Source: Pseudomonas quebecensis
GTDB taxonomy: Bacteria; Pseudomonadota; Gammaproteobacteria; Pseudomonadales; Pseudomonadaceae
DNA length: 64,000 nucleotides
Direction: 5' to 3'
Assembly (NCBI RefSeq): GCF_026410085.1
Contig: NZ_CP112866.1
Span: 3,781,001 to 3,845,000 of the forward strand
Below are positions 43,951 through 53,609 of this stretch, in pieces. The notes beneath the pieces were generated by a model. It saw only the letters and a program-made list of their open reading frames with translations, was not told the DNA's origin and searched no databases. A program made the translations under genes and the position numbers. Positions within the stretch are counted from its first letter, which is position 1, and every line of letters starts with the position of its first letter.

Positions 43951-44448
43951 ATGACCGCCGGTAACTCTGCCCGTACGCCCCAGCAAGCCCTGGCCGCCCT
44001 CCTTGACCAGCACGCGCCCAAACGCTTGCTGGTGTTGAGCGTCGGTCGGTTCCCGGCGCTGGAGGCCTTTGAACAAGCGCACCCGGACAGCCAAGTGTGC
44101 TGTGCCGGGCCCGGCCCGTTGCCGGCAGACCTGGCGGCCCAGCGTTTTGACCTGGCGCTGGTGGTCGACTGCCTGGAACACTTGTCAAAACCCCAGGGCC
44201 TGACGCTGCTCGGCGGCATCCGCAACCTCAATGCCAGCCGCATTGCCGTGCTGGTCGACCTGGGCGCCTGCGACTGGAAGGACACCGACTTCTACTCCCT
44301 GGCGCTGCAGGCCGGCGAGCGTTTCCAGCGCGACGAGCAGGTCCTGACCTTGTTCACCTACGATCTGCTTGACTATAAACAGGTGCCCGACTGGCTCAAC
44401 GCCCGGTTCTGGGCCAACCCGGAAAACTTCGGAAAGTATTGGTGGTGA
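43951..44448 (+). CDS. DUF6231-like conserved protein
   Basis: A 165-residue protein, [40 protein letters not shown]..., followed by [39 protein letters not shown]. The alternating strands and 'DCLEHL' resemble a small Rossmann-like (methyltransferase-like) fold without the S-adenosylmethionine glycine loop. I believe it belongs to DUF6231, known mainly from pseudomonads. I chose the ATG at 43951 (AGGA 6 bases upstream) over a GTG at 43948. It is the first gene of a run of four same-strand genes. Function unknown. Confidence 0.7.
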   Translation: MTAGNSARTPQQALAALLDQHAPKRLLVLSVGRFPALEAFEQAHPDSQVCCAGPGPLPADLAAQRFDLALVVDCLEHLSKPQGLTLLGGIRNLNASRIAVLVDLGACDWKDTDFYSLALQAGERFQRDEQVLTLFTYDLLDYKQVPDWLNARFWANPENFGKYWW

Positions 44449-44453
44449 TCCCG

Positions 44454-44924
44454 ATGAGTACATCCATTTGCCCCTGCGGCAGTGGCAACCTGCTGGATGC
44501 CTGCTGCGGCCATTATCACGCCGGCCACCCGGCGCCCTGTGCCACCGCGTTGATGCGCTCGCGCTACAGCGCGTACGTATTGGGCCTGGTGGATTATCTG
44601 GTGGCCACCACCCTGCCCGCGCAACAGGCCGGCCTGGACCGCGACGCCATCGCCGCGTGGAGCGCCCAAAGCACTTGGCTGGGCCTTGAGGTGGAAAGTT
44701 CGGAGGTGTTCGGCGGCCAGCCGGAACACGCGTTCGTGACCTTCACCGCACGCTGGCATGACAGCACCGGCGAACATAGCCACCGCGAACAGTCCTCTTT
44801 CGTACAGAATGACGGGCGCTGGTACTTCATTGACCCTACAGTGCAAGTCAAGGCCAGTCGCAACGATGCCTGCGTATGCGGCAGCGGGCAGAAATTCAAG
44901 AAGTGTTGTTCCAGCTACCTCTAA
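44454..44924 (+). CDS. YchJ family protein with two SEC-C zinc motifs
   Basis: A 156-residue YchJ (UPF0225) protein. The N-terminal SEC-C motif is [16 protein letters not shown] (C-x-C-x8-C-C type) and the C-terminal one is [17 protein letters not shown], both expected to hold zinc. Between them is an NTF2-like domain ([21 protein letters not shown]... [12 protein letters not shown]). The ATG at 44454 follows the previous stop by 5 bases. Role unknown; SEC-C motifs elsewhere (SecA, MecR1-type) mediate protein binding. Confidence 0.88.
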   Translation: MSTSICPCGSGNLLDACCGHYHAGHPAPCATALMRSRYSAYVLGLVDYLVATTLPAQQAGLDRDAIAAWSAQSTWLGLEVESSEVFGGQPEHAFVTFTARWHDSTGEHSHREQSSFVQNDGRWYFIDPTVQVKASRNDACVCGSGQKFKKCCSSYL

Positions 44925-44941
44925 CCCCCAGGAATCGCGCC

Positions 44942-45424
44942 ATGCTTCGGATATACAGCTTGATGCTGGCGTTAACCCTCGGCCTGAGCGGCTGCGCGTC
45001 GTGGTTTGAAGACGACACGCCACCGCCTCACGTGTCGCTGGTGAAGGTCGAGGTGGTGCGCGCCAAATTGCTGGAGCAGAAATTCAAGCTGTACTTTCGT
45101 GTAGACAACCGCGACGACGCCGACCTGACCGTGCGCGGCTTGGTCTACAAGGTAAGCCTGGGCGATTTCGTGCTGACCGAAGGCGAGTCCAATGAATGGC
45201 TGACTGTGGCGCCGCACGGCCACGCCGTTTTCAAGGTCACGGTGCGCACCAACCTGTGGCCGCAGATACGTGATGTGGTGCAGATGCTGAAAAAACCCGA
45301 CAAGCCCGTGCCTTACCGTCTGGAAGGCGAGCTGAAAACCGGATTATTCATCGGTTATGACGTGCAGGTCGCGCACAATGGGCAGATAATCCCCGGCGAT
45401 TTTATTCCGGAGCGACATCGATGA
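44942..45424 (+). CDS. LEA type 2 (LEA14-like) lipoprotein
   Basis: A 160-residue lipoprotein: [22 protein letters not shown], lipobox LSGC. The mature part is a single LEA14/WHy beta-sandwich ([41 protein letters not shown]). Such proteins relate to desiccation and hypersensitive-response proteins in plants and are common in Pseudomonas envelopes. I chose the ATG at 44942 with AGGAA 7 bases upstream. The stop overlaps the next gene (ATGA). Confidence 0.87.
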   Translation: MLRIYSLMLALTLGLSGCASWFEDDTPPPHVSLVKVEVVRAKLLEQKFKLYFRVDNRDDADLTVRGLVYKVSLGDFVLTEGESNEWLTVAPHGHAVFKVTVRTNLWPQIRDVVQMLKKPDKPVPYRLEGELKTGLFIGYDVQVAHNGQIIPGDFIPERHR

Positions 45425-45627
45425 CTCAACAACCCCATGTCCATGGTCCTGACTGCAACCACGATCACGATCACGTTCACCATGATCATGACCACGGCCA
45501 TGTCCACGGCCCGAACTGCGGTCATGCTCACCAGGAGCCGGTGCGCAATGCGCTGAAGGACGTTGGTCGCAACGATCCTTGCCCATGCGGCAGCGAGAAA
45601 AAATTCAAGAAGTGCCACGGCGCCTGA
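45421..45627 (+). CDS. His-rich SEC-C motif small protein
   Basis: A 68-residue protein. Residues 1-38 hold alternating His/Asp, with about 14 His and 2 Cys ([30 protein letters not shown]). The C-terminus is a SEC-C motif, [20 protein letters not shown], with a final CH instead of CC as in SecA. The His stretch should bind zinc, copper or nickel. Translationally coupled to the LEA lipoprotein gene. A metal store or a binding partner of an exported protein is possible; nothing more can be read from sequence. Confidence 0.82.
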   Translation: MTQQPHVHGPDCNHDHDHVHHDHDHGHVHGPNCGHAHQEPVRNALKDVGRNDPCPCGSEKKFKKCHGA

Positions 45628-45656
45628 TCGCGACCGCTGACATTCACTTGACCCTC

Positions 45657-45690
45657 GTGGGAGGATTCCAAACGCCTCCCACACTGTTTT
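45657..45690 (+). terminator. Terminator of the SEC-C operon
   Basis: GTGGGAGG-ATTCCAAACG-CCTCCCAC, an 8-base perfect stem, followed by ACTGTTTT. The T run is short, so the stop may be partial; it lies about 30 bases after the last stop codon. Confidence 0.7.
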
Positions 45691-45790
45691 GCCCAAGGCT
45701 TACGCAATTACACAACTCCTGCTTGCGTCGTTTCACCGCGCTCACTAACGTAGCGCCTTTACTGACGCTACCCCCCGCAGGAGCTTTGCC

Positions 45791-48232
45791 ATGGCCTCGC
45801 CAGCCCTTTCACATTTTCTTCCCCGGTTCGGCGTTGCCGCGGCAGTGGCCAGTGCATTGAGCCTGGCCGGTTGCCAACTCCAAAGCACCCAGGACACCCT
45901 GCCGCCGGTGGCCGGCGTACAGCCGCTCAAGGGCCTGGCCCAGAATGTGTCGGTACGCCGCAATGCCCAGGGCATGCCGCTGATCGAAAGCAACACCTTC
46001 CACGATGCGCTGTTCAGCCTTGGGTACGTGCACGCCAGCGACCGGATCCAGCAGATGGTCACCCTGCGCCTGCTGGCCCAGGGCCGTCTGGCGGAAATGT
46101 CGGGCCCTGAGGTGTTGGACGTGGACCGCTTTATGCGAGCGGTCAACCTGAAAAAAAGTGCCGGCGAGCTGTATAACGCCTCGTCGCCGCGCCTCAAGCG
46201 GTTCTTCGAAGTGTACGCCCGCGGTGTCAATGCCTATCTGTTCCGCTACCGCGACAAGCTGCCGCCGGATCTGGCCCAGACCGGCTACACGCCCGAGTAC
46301 TGGAAACCGGAAGATTCCGCACTGCTGTTCTGCCTGCTCAATTTCAGCGAGTCGGCCAACCTGCAGGAGGAATTGGCGTCCCTGGTGCTGGCGCAGAAAG
46401 TTGGCGTCGACAAGCTCGCCTGGCTTACACCAAGCGCGCCGGATGAGCCGATCCCACTGGCCGAAGCCGACAAACTCAAAGGCATCAATCTGGGCCAGAT
46501 CACCGGCCTGGTGGGACTCGACGCGGTCAGTCAGCAGTTGAGCAGCCTCAACGCGCTGGCGGTCACCACGTCAAGCAACTGGGCCATCGGTCCGCAGCGC
46601 AGCCGCGCCGGCAAGAGCCTGCTGGCCAGCGATTTCGCAGCCCAGCCACAGGCACCGTCGCCGTGGAGCTACGTGCAGATCCGCGCCCCGAAATACCAGG
46701 CCGTGGGTGCCTCGATTGCCGGGCTGCCCACACTGCTGTCCGGGTTCAACGGCAAAGTGGCGTGGAGCATGAGCGCGGTCAAGGGCGACACCCAGGACCT
46801 GTTCCTGGAAAAGGTCAAACGCCAGGGCTCCGCCCTGTATTACGAAAACAACGGCAAATGGCTGCCGGCCGGCGTGCGTAACGAAACCTTCTTTATCAAG
46901 GGCCAACGCTCGATCCGCGAAGTCGTCTACGAAACCCGCCACGGTGCTCTGCTCAACAGCAGCCAGGCCTTGACCAGCGGTTTGGGCCTGGCCCTGCAAA
47001 GCGCCGACTTCAAAGATGATAAGAGCCTGGACGCGTTCTTCGACCTGTCCCGCGCGCAAAATGCCGGTAAAGCCTCGGACGCCACCCGGGAAATCCGCGC
47101 GATCGCCCTGAACATGATCTTCGCCGACGCCAGCAATATCGGCTGGCAGGTCACCGGTCGCTTTCCCAACCGCCGTGAAGGTGAAGGCCTGTTGCCGTCG
47201 CCGGGCTGGGAGGGTCGCTTTGACTGGGACGGTTACGCCGATGCGATGCTGCACCCCTATGATCAGGACCCGCCCCAGGGCTGGATCGGCACCGCCAACC
47301 AGCGCACCGCGCCACGCGGCTATGGCATGCAGCTATCCAACTCCTGGGATGCGCCGGAGCGCAGCGAACGCCTGGCGCAACTGGCCAATGCCGGCAAACA
47401 CGACAGCCGCAGCGTGATCGCCATGCAATACGACCAGACCACGGCCTTCGCCGCCAAGCTCAAGAGCATGTTCCAGGCGCCGGGCATGACCCAGCCATTG
47501 AAGCAGGCGATGGATGGGTTGCCGGCCGCCGAGCAGGCCAAGGCACGGGAAGCGCTGAAGCGCTTGATGGCATTCGATGGTCGCCTGGTATCGACGTCCT
47601 CGGACGCAGCGCTCTACGAACTGTTCCTGCAGGAGAGCACCCGACAGATCTTTCTCGACGAACTCGGCCCGGAAAACAGCGCCAGCTGGAAAGCCTTCGT
47701 GAGCAACGCCGGCCTCTCCTACGCCGCCCAGGCCGACCACCTGCTGGGCCGTGAAGACAGCCCGTTCTGGGACGACGTGCGCACCGCACAGAAGGAAGAC
47801 AAGCCGACGATCCTCGCACGCAGCCTGGCGGCCGCCATTACCGCTGGCGACAGCCAACTGGGTACGGACCACAAGGCGTGGCAGTGGGGCAAGTTGCACA
47901 GCACCACCTGGAAAAACGCGCAAGGCCAAGTGATCCGTGGGCCGCTGGCCAGTGGCGGCGACCATAACACCTTGAACTCGGCGCCTTACAGTTGGGGCCA
48001 GGATTTCAACACTACCCAGGTGTCGGCATTGCGCATGATCGTCGACTTCGGCCTGGCGGAACCGATGATGGGCCAGGGTGGCATCGGCCAATCCGGTAAC
48101 CCGGCCAGTCCGAACTATGCCAATGGCATCGACCCGTCGCTCAAGGCGCAATACCTGAGCTTCCCGATGCAGCCGCAGAACTTCGACAAGGTGTACGGCA
48201 AGACCCGCCTGACCCTGACCCCAGGCAAGTAA
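45791..48232 (+). CDS. quiP: Acyl-homoserine lactone acylase QuiP-like, penicillin acylase family
   Basis: An 813-residue Ntn-hydrolase precursor that is exported and cleaves itself into alpha and beta chains. The beta chain should begin at S262 in [11 protein letters not shown], which becomes the nucleophile; the 'SNW' motif is that of QuiP/PvdQ-type acylases. Other family stretches: [25 protein letters not shown] and the C-terminal [10 protein letters not shown]. The N-terminus LSLAGCQLQ also looks like a lipobox, so the precursor may be membrane-anchored. The order relative to YchJ, dinG and pdxH matches P. aeruginosa PA1032-PA1049. QuiP cleaves long-chain homoserine lactones; the exact range here is inferred. 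Confidence 0.87.
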   Translation: MASPALSHFLPRFGVAAAVASALSLAGCQLQSTQDTLPPVAGVQPLKGLAQNVSVRRNAQGMPLIESNTFHDALFSLGYVHASDRIQQMVTLRLLAQGRLAEMSGPEVLDVDRFMRAVNLKKSAGELYNASSPRLKRFFEVYARGVNAYLFRYRDKLPPDLAQTGYTPEYWKPEDSALLFCLLNFSESANLQEELASLVLAQKVGVDKLAWLTPSAPDEPIPLAEADKLKGINLGQITGLVGLDAVSQQLSSLNALAVTTSSNWAIGPQRSRAGKSLLASDFAAQPQAPSPWSYVQIRAPKYQAVGASIAGLPTLLSGFNGKVAWSMSAVKGDTQDLFLEKVKRQGSALYYENNGKWLPAGVRNETFFIKGQRSIREVVYETRHGALLNSSQALTSGLGLALQSADFKDDKSLDAFFDLSRAQNAGKASDATREIRAIALNMIFADASNIGWQVTGRFPNRREGEGLLPSPGWEGRFDWDGYADAMLHPYDQDPPQGWIGTANQRTAPRGYGMQLSNSWDAPERSERLAQLANAGKHDSRSVIAMQYDQTTAFAAKLKSMFQAPGMTQPLKQAMDGLPAAEQAKAREALKRLMAFDGRLVSTSSDAALYELFLQESTRQIFLDELGPENSASWKAFVSNAGLSYAAQADHLLGREDSPFWDDVRTAQKEDKPTILARSLAAAITAGDSQLGTDHKAWQWGKLHSTTWKNAQGQVIRGPLASGGDHNTLNSAPYSWGQDFNTTQVSALRMIVDFGLAEPMMGQGGIGQSGNPASPNYANGIDPSLKAQYLSFPMQPQNFDKVYGKTRLTLTPGK

Positions 48233-48490
48233 ACGCTGGAAAATGCAGGAGGGGCTTGTTGTGGTAAACCGGCTCACCACAGAGTCAGGTGTCTGCCTTT
48301 AGATTGATGCAGATGCCTATGCCCCTCCCACCTTTTCAGCCAGTGTCGAACGTCTATTGAAGTACGATCAGCCGGTTTCGCCGTTGATCATCGGTAGCCT
48401 GCTGGAACAACCAGGATCCACATGCATTCAGATAGAACTTCTGCGCTCGCCCCTGCCTCATAAGTAACAAGCCCCTCTTGCGGTCATCCC

Positions 48491-49495
48491 ATGGACCTTG
48501 TCATCGCCCGCCCCGAAGGCCTCTATTGCCCCGCCGGGGATTTCTACATTGACCCCTGGCGCCCGGTGGAACGCTCCGTAATCACCCACGCCCATGGCGA
48601 CCATGCCCGCACCGGCAACACCCACTACCTCGCAGCCGCGCCCGGCGAAGGTATCCTGCGCTCGCGACTGGGGCAGGACATCAACCTGCAGACCTTGCCC
48701 TACGGCGAACGTCTGGTGCACCACGGGGTAACCTTGAGTTTCCATCCGGCGGGGCATGTACTCGGTTCGGCCCAGGTGCGCCTCGAATATCAGGGCGAAG
48801 TCTGGGTAGCGTCCGGCGACTATAAAGTCGAGCCCGATGGCACCTGCGCGCCCTTCGAGCCGGTGCAGTGCCACACGTTTATTACCGAATCCACCTTCGG
48901 CCTGCCGATCTACCGCTGGCAGCCGCAGGCGCAGATCTTTGCGGGAATCAACGAGTGGTGGCGTGGGAATATCGCCAACGGCAAAGCCAGCGTGTTGTTC
49001 TGTTATTCCTTCGGCAAAGCCCAGCGCATCCTGCATGGCATCGACGCCAGCATCGGCCCGATCCTCTGCCACGGCGCGGTCGAGCCGTTGAACCGGGTGT
49101 ATCGCGATGCCGGCATCTATATCCCCGAAACCCTGTACGCCGGCGATTTCAAGAAAAACGACCCGCTGCTGCGCCAGGCGCTGATCATCGCGCCGCCCTC
49201 CACCGGCGGCGGCACATGGATACGCCGCTTCGGCGATTACAGCGATGCCTTCGCCAGCGGTTGGATGCGCCTGCGCGGCACCCGACGGCGGCGCGGAGTG
49301 GATCGCGGTTTTGTCCTGTCGGACCACGCAGACTGGCCGGGCCTGTTGTGGGCCATCGAGCAAACCGGCGCCGAGCGGGTGATGGTGACCCACGGCTCCG
49401 TCGGCGTCCTGGTTCGCCATCTGCGTGAAAAAGGCTTGGATGCCCAGGGCTTCACCACCGAATACGGGGACGACGAAGAAGAGGTCTCGGCATGA
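48491..49495 (+). CDS. Ligase-associated DNA exonuclease, metallo-beta-lactamase fold
   Basis: A 334-residue member of the beta-CASP/metallo-beta-lactamase nucleases that accompany Lhr-type helicases and ATP-dependent ligases in repair clusters. The metal motif HAHGDH is at 33-38 and the second His in HPAGHVLGSAQV. The C-terminal half contains RGFVLSDHADWPGLL and VMVTHGSVGVLV, which complete the metal sites. Its stop overlaps the ligase start (ATGA), so the two are coupled. The helicase and PdeM phosphoesterase are displaced 4.4 kb to the right. Confidence 0.92.
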   Translation: MDLVIARPEGLYCPAGDFYIDPWRPVERSVITHAHGDHARTGNTHYLAAAPGEGILRSRLGQDINLQTLPYGERLVHHGVTLSFHPAGHVLGSAQVRLEYQGEVWVASGDYKVEPDGTCAPFEPVQCHTFITESTFGLPIYRWQPQAQIFAGINEWWRGNIANGKASVLFCYSFGKAQRILHGIDASIGPILCHGAVEPLNRVYRDAGIYIPETLYAGDFKKNDPLLRQALIIAPPSTGGGTWIRRFGDYSDAFASGWMRLRGTRRRRGVDRGFVLSDHADWPGLLWAIEQTGAERVMVTHGSVGVLVRHLREKGLDAQGFTTEYGDDEEEVSA

Positions 49496-51126
49496 AGGCC
49501 TTCGCCGAGCTGTACGCCAACCTCGACGCCACCACCTCCAGCAACGCCAAGCTTGCCGCTTTGCAAACCTACTTCCGCCAGGCCCCGCCGGCCGACGCCG
49601 CGTGGGCGGTGTATTTCCTCTCCGGTGGGCGGCCACGGCAACTGGTGCCGACCCGCCTGCTGCGTGACATGGCCACCGAGGCGTCGGGCATCGAGCCGTG
49701 GCTGTTCGAAGAAAGCTACCAATCGGTGGGCGACCTGGCCGAGACAGTTTCCCTGCTGCTGCCGGAGTCGCCCTACACCTCAGAGGACGGCCTGGCCGTG
49801 TGGCTGGAGGAAAAACTGCTGCCCTTACGTGGCCTGCCGCCGGCGGAGCTGGCCGAACGCTTGCCGGCGCTGTGGGCGCAACTGGATCAACCGAGCCTGA
49901 TGGTGTGTATCAAGCTGATCACCGGCAGCTTCCGTGTGGGGGTGTCCAAACTGCTGGTCACCCGCGCCCTCGCGGCGATGGCCGGGTTGGACAGCAAGCG
50001 CGTGGCACAAAGGCTGGTGGGCTACACCGATCTGTCCAATCGCCCTACGCCGCAAGGGTATCTGAAGCTGATCGCCGCCGAATCTTCGGACGAACACGCT
50101 CAACGTGGCGGGCAGCCGTATCCGTTTTTTCTGGCCCATGGCCTGGCGCAACCGGTGGAGCAATTCGACACCTTGCTTGGTTCACCCAGCGACTGGCAGG
50201 TGGAGTGGAAGTGGGACGGCATTCGCGCGCAAGTGGTCAAGCGCGAGGGCCGCCTGTGGGTCTGGTCCCGAGGCGAAGAGCTGGTGACGGAGCGTTTTCC
50301 TGAACTGCACAGCCTGGTGAGCGGCCTGCCCGACGGCACGGTGATCGACGGCGAGATCGTGGTGTGGAAGGACGCAGTGCAACCTTTTGCCCTGCTGCAA
50401 CAGCGGATCGGTCGCAAGACCCTGAGCAAAAAAGTCCTGGAAGACGCGCCAGTGGCAGTGCTCGCCTATGACCTGCTGGAACACCAGGGTCACGATTGGC
50501 GCAACCATCCCCAGGCCGAGCGCCGGGCACAGTTGGAACAGGTGATCGCCCAGTGCAACCAACCCGTGCTGCTGCCTTCGCCGCTGCTGACGGGCGCGAC
50601 CTGGCAGGATCTGGCGCAGCAGCGCGAGGATTCGCGAAGGCTGGGGGTGGAAGGCATGATGCTCAAGGCACGCGACGGCCTTTACGGCGTGGGCCGCACC
50701 AAGGACATGGGCGTGTGGTGGAAATGGAAGGTCGACCCGTTCAGCGTCGACGCGGTGCTGATCTACGCCCAGCGCGGCCACGGGCGGCGCGCCAGCCTTT
50801 ACAGCGACTACACCTTTGCGGTGTGGGATGGCCCGCCGGGCAGCGAACGCACGCTGGTGCCGTTCGCCAAGGCCTACTCCGGGCTGACCGACGAGGAAAT
50901 GCGCAAGGTCGATGCCATCGTGCGCAAGACCACCGTGGAAAAATTCGGCCCGGTCAGCAGCGTCACGCCGAGCATGGTGTTCGAGTTGGGGTTTGAGGGC
51001 ATCGCCCTGTCCAAGCGCCATAAAAGCGGGATTGCGGTACGGTTCCCGCGAATGTTGCGCTGGCGCCAGGATAAAAGTGTGGAAGACGCCGACAACCTCG
51101 CGACCTTGCAGGACCTGTTGGCCTGA
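49492..51126 (+). CDS. ATP-dependent DNA ligase of the Lhr repair cluster
   Basis: A 544-residue ATP-dependent DNA ligase. The N-terminal domain (1-215) resembles that of LIG1-type ligases (ITGSFRVGVSKLLVTRAL). The nucleotidyl-transfer lysine is K240 in EWKWDGIRAQ (motif I KWDG). Motif III DGTVIDGEIVV, motif IV GVEGMMLKARDG and motif V WWKWKVDPFSVDAVLI follow in order, and an OB-fold ends the protein. It lacks LigD polymerase and phosphoesterase modules, so it is not the NHEJ ligase. It acts with the exonuclease in front and probably with the Lhr helicase and PdeM further right. Confidence 0.93.
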   Translation: MKAFAELYANLDATTSSNAKLAALQTYFRQAPPADAAWAVYFLSGGRPRQLVPTRLLRDMATEASGIEPWLFEESYQSVGDLAETVSLLLPESPYTSEDGLAVWLEEKLLPLRGLPPAELAERLPALWAQLDQPSLMVCIKLITGSFRVGVSKLLVTRALAAMAGLDSKRVAQRLVGYTDLSNRPTPQGYLKLIAAESSDEHAQRGGQPYPFFLAHGLAQPVEQFDTLLGSPSDWQVEWKWDGIRAQVVKREGRLWVWSRGEELVTERFPELHSLVSGLPDGTVIDGEIVVWKDAVQPFALLQQRIGRKTLSKKVLEDAPVAVLAYDLLEHQGHDWRNHPQAERRAQLEQVIAQCNQPVLLPSPLLTGATWQDLAQQREDSRRLGVEGMMLKARDGLYGVGRTKDMGVWWKWKVDPFSVDAVLIYAQRGHGRRASLYSDYTFAVWDGPPGSERTLVPFAKAYSGLTDEEMRKVDAIVRKTTVEKFGPVSSVTPSMVFELGFEGIALSKRHKSGIAVRFPRMLRWRQDKSVEDADNLATLQDLLA

Positions 51127-51327
51127 GACAAATCCCCTAAATGGTGCATTGAAAAATCGGTGCCCATTTTTGGGCATCTCCTACACTCTCGACGCTACCT
51201 TCCTACCTTTTAAAACGCTCATTCGGAACTATGGTGCAGAAATTGCTACTTGGGATCCGTCTGACACCGTTCAGTAACAGTCCTAATCGCGCCACAAGCG
51301 CTTATCTTGGTTTCAAGGGATTACATA

Positions 51328-52107
51328 ATGAAAAAAGCATTGCTGACCCTTTCTGCACTGGCTCTGTGCATGGCCGCCGGTACCGCGCTGGCCAAGGAAT
51401 ACAAGGAATTGCGTTTTGGTGTCGACCCGTCCTACGCCCCGTTCGAATCCAAGGCGGCCGACGGCAGCCTGGTGGGCTTCGATATCGACTTGGGCAATGC
51501 CATCTGCGCCGAGCTGAAGGTCAAGTGCAAGTGGGTCGAAAGCGATTTCGACGGCATGATTCCGGGTCTCAAGGCCAACAAATTCGACGGCGTGATTTCG
51601 TCCATGACCGTCACCGATGCCCGCATGAAGGCCATCGACTTCTCCAACGAGCTGTTCTCCGGCCCGACCTCGCTGGTGTTCAAGAAAGGCGCGGGCTACT
51701 CCACGCCGGAGTCGCTCAAGGGCAAAACCGTTGGCTACGAGCAAGGCACCATTCAGGAAGCCTACGCCAAGGCCGTACTGGATAAAGCCGGTGTAACCAC
51801 CAAGGCCTACGCGAACCAGGACCAGGTTTACGCTGACTTGACCTCCGGCCGCCTCGACGCTTCGGTACAAGACATGCTGCAAGCCGAACTGGGCTTTTTG
51901 AAGTCGCCGGCCGGCGCCGGCTATGAAGTCAGCGCGGCCATCGACGACCCTTTGCTGCCGTCCAAAACCGCCGTCGGTATCAAAAAAGGTAACACTGAGT
52001 TGAAGGCCCTTTTGGATAAAGGTATCAAAGCGTTACACGATGATGGCACCTACGCCACCATTCAGAAGAAACACTTTGGCGATCTGAACCTGTACAGCGG
52101 CAAATAA
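51328..52107 (+). CDS. Polar amino acid ABC transporter, periplasmic binding protein
   Basis: A 259-residue solute-binding protein of the HisJ/ArgT/AotJ class, which usually binds Lys/Arg/Orn/His-type amino acids. It has a signal peptide (MKKALLTLSALALCMAAGTALAKEY) and the standard opening LRFGVDPSYAPFESKAADGSLVGFDIDLG. DGMIPGLKANKFDGVISSMTVTDAR is the family's ligand-pocket stretch. I chose the ATG at 51328 (AAGGG upstream). A terminator-like hairpin at 52115 follows, then the permease genes, so the binding protein is probably made in excess. Confidence 0.93.
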   Translation: MKKALLTLSALALCMAAGTALAKEYKELRFGVDPSYAPFESKAADGSLVGFDIDLGNAICAELKVKCKWVESDFDGMIPGLKANKFDGVISSMTVTDARMKAIDFSNELFSGPTSLVFKKGAGYSTPESLKGKTVGYEQGTIQEAYAKAVLDKAGVTTKAYANQDQVYADLTSGRLDASVQDMLQAELGFLKSPAGAGYEVSAAIDDPLLPSKTAVGIKKGNTELKALLDKGIKALHDDGTYATIQKKHFGDLNLYSGK

Positions 52108-52114
52108 TGCCTGG

Positions 52115-52144
52115 GCGCCCCTGTTTATTCAGGGGCGCTTTTTT
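52115..52144 (+). terminator. Partial terminator after the binding-protein gene
   Basis: GCGCCCCTG-TTTATT-CAGGGGCGC followed by TTTTTT: a perfect 9-base stem 8 bases after the stop. It separates the binding protein from the permease and ATPase genes. Confidence 0.92.
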
Positions 52145-52164
52145 ATCGCCATAGGTCCCGATTT

Positions 52165-52893
52165 ATGTTCGAAGAACTGTTGCAAACCCTCGGGCTGAGC
52201 GCACTCAGCTTGAAGGGTTTCGGCCCGCTGTTGCTGCAAGGCACCTGGATGACCATCAAATTGTCGGTGCTGTCCCTGGCCGTCAGCGTATTGCTGGGGT
52301 TGCTCGGCGCCAGCGCCAAACTGTCCAGCCTGCCCTTTCTGCGTATCCCCGCGCAGCTCTACACCACGCTGATCCGCGGCGTACCCGACCTGGTGCTGAT
52401 GCTGTTGATTTTCTACAGCCTGCAAACCTGGCTCACTGGTCTGACCGACTTGATGGAATGGGAGTACATCGAGATCGACCCATTCAGCGCCGGGGTAATC
52501 ACCCTGGGCTTTATCTACGGTGCCTACTTCACCGAGACGTTTCGCGGCGCGATTCTCGCCGTACCCCGTGGCCAACTGGAAGCCGCCACCGCCTACGGGC
52601 TCAAGCGCGGCCAGCGGTTTCGCTACGTGACTTTCCCGCAGATGATGCGCTTTGCCCTGCCGGGCATCGGCAATAACTGGATGGTGATGCTCAAGGCCAC
52701 CGCGCTGGTGTCGATCATCGGCCTGGCGGACTTGGTCAAGGCGGCACAGGATGCCGGCAAAAGCACTTATCAGCTGTTCTACTTCCTGGTACTGGCCGCG
52801 TTGATCTACCTGTTGATCACCAGTGCCTCCAACTTTGTCCTGCGCCGTCTTGAACGCCGCTACTCCGCTGGCGCCCGGGAGGCCGTGCGATGA
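52165..52893 (+). CDS. Polar amino acid ABC permease, HisQ-like
   Basis: A 242-residue inner-membrane permease of the His/Glu/Gln/Arg/opine family. The FKGFGPLLLQGTWMTIKLSVLSL-type first helix and the EAA loop GAILAVPRGQLEAATAYGLKRGQRFRYVTFPQMM are clear. Stop and next start overlap (TGA/ATG). It forms a heterodimer with the following HisM-like subunit. SD not strong; position and length fit the family. Confidence 0.93.
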   Translation: MFEELLQTLGLSALSLKGFGPLLLQGTWMTIKLSVLSLAVSVLLGLLGASAKLSSLPFLRIPAQLYTTLIRGVPDLVLMLLIFYSLQTWLTGLTDLMEWEYIEIDPFSAGVITLGFIYGAYFTETFRGAILAVPRGQLEAATAYGLKRGQRFRYVTFPQMMRFALPGIGNNWMVMLKATALVSIIGLADLVKAAQDAGKSTYQLFYFLVLAALIYLLITSASNFVLRRLERRYSAGAREAVR

Positions 52894-53600
52894 TCGAACT
52901 CCTGCAGGAATACTGGCGCCCGTTTCTGTATAGCGACGGCCAGCACGTCACCGGCCTGGCCATGACCCTGTGGCTGCTCAGCGCCGCACTGGTCATCGGG
53001 TTTCTGGTGTCGATCCCGCTGTCCATTGCCCGCGTCTCGCGCAACCCGCTGGTGCGCTGGCCGGTGCAGTTCTACACCTACCTGTTTCGCGGCACGCCGC
53101 TCTATATACAGCTGCTGATCTGCTACACCGGCATCTACAGCATTGCCGCCGTGCGCGCGCAACCGGTGCTGGACGCGTTTTTCCGCGATGCGATGAACTG
53201 CACCATCCTGGCCTTTGCCCTCAACACCTGCGCCTACACCACGGAGATCTTCGCCGGCGCGATCCGCAGCATGGCCCACGGCGAGGTCGAAGCCGCCAAG
53301 GCCTACGGGCTCAGCGGCTGGAAGCTGTATGCCTACGTGATCATGCCCTCGGCGCTGCGCCGGTCGCTGCCGTACTACAGCAACGAAGTGATCCTGATGC
53401 TGCACTCGACCACAGTGGCGTTTACCGCGACGATTCCGGACATCCTCAAGGTGGCTCGGGACGCCAACTCGGCCACCTTTATGACCTTTCAGTCATTCGG
53501 TATTGCCGCGCTGATCTACCTGACCGTGACCTTCGCCCTGGTCGGCCTGTTTCGCCTGGCGGAGCGGCGTTGGCTGGCGTTTCTCGGCCCCAGCCACTAA
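52890..53600 (+). CDS. Polar amino acid ABC permease, HisM-like
   Basis: A 236-residue second permease of the importer. It shows TLWLLSAALVIGFLVSIPLSIARVSRN and the EAA loop AGAIRSMAHGEVEAAKAYGLSGWKLYAYVIMPSALRRSL. The stop is 9 bases before the deacylase gene, keeping the operon tight. Confidence 0.93.
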   Translation: MIELLQEYWRPFLYSDGQHVTGLAMTLWLLSAALVIGFLVSIPLSIARVSRNPLVRWPVQFYTYLFRGTPLYIQLLICYTGIYSIAAVRAQPVLDAFFRDAMNCTILAFALNTCAYTTEIFAGAIRSMAHGEVEAAKAYGLSGWKLYAYVIMPSALRRSLPYYSNEVILMLHSTTVAFTATIPDILKVARDANSATFMTFQSFGIAALIYLTVTFALVGLFRLAERRWLAFLGPSH

Positions 53601-53609
53601 GGAGCGTTC

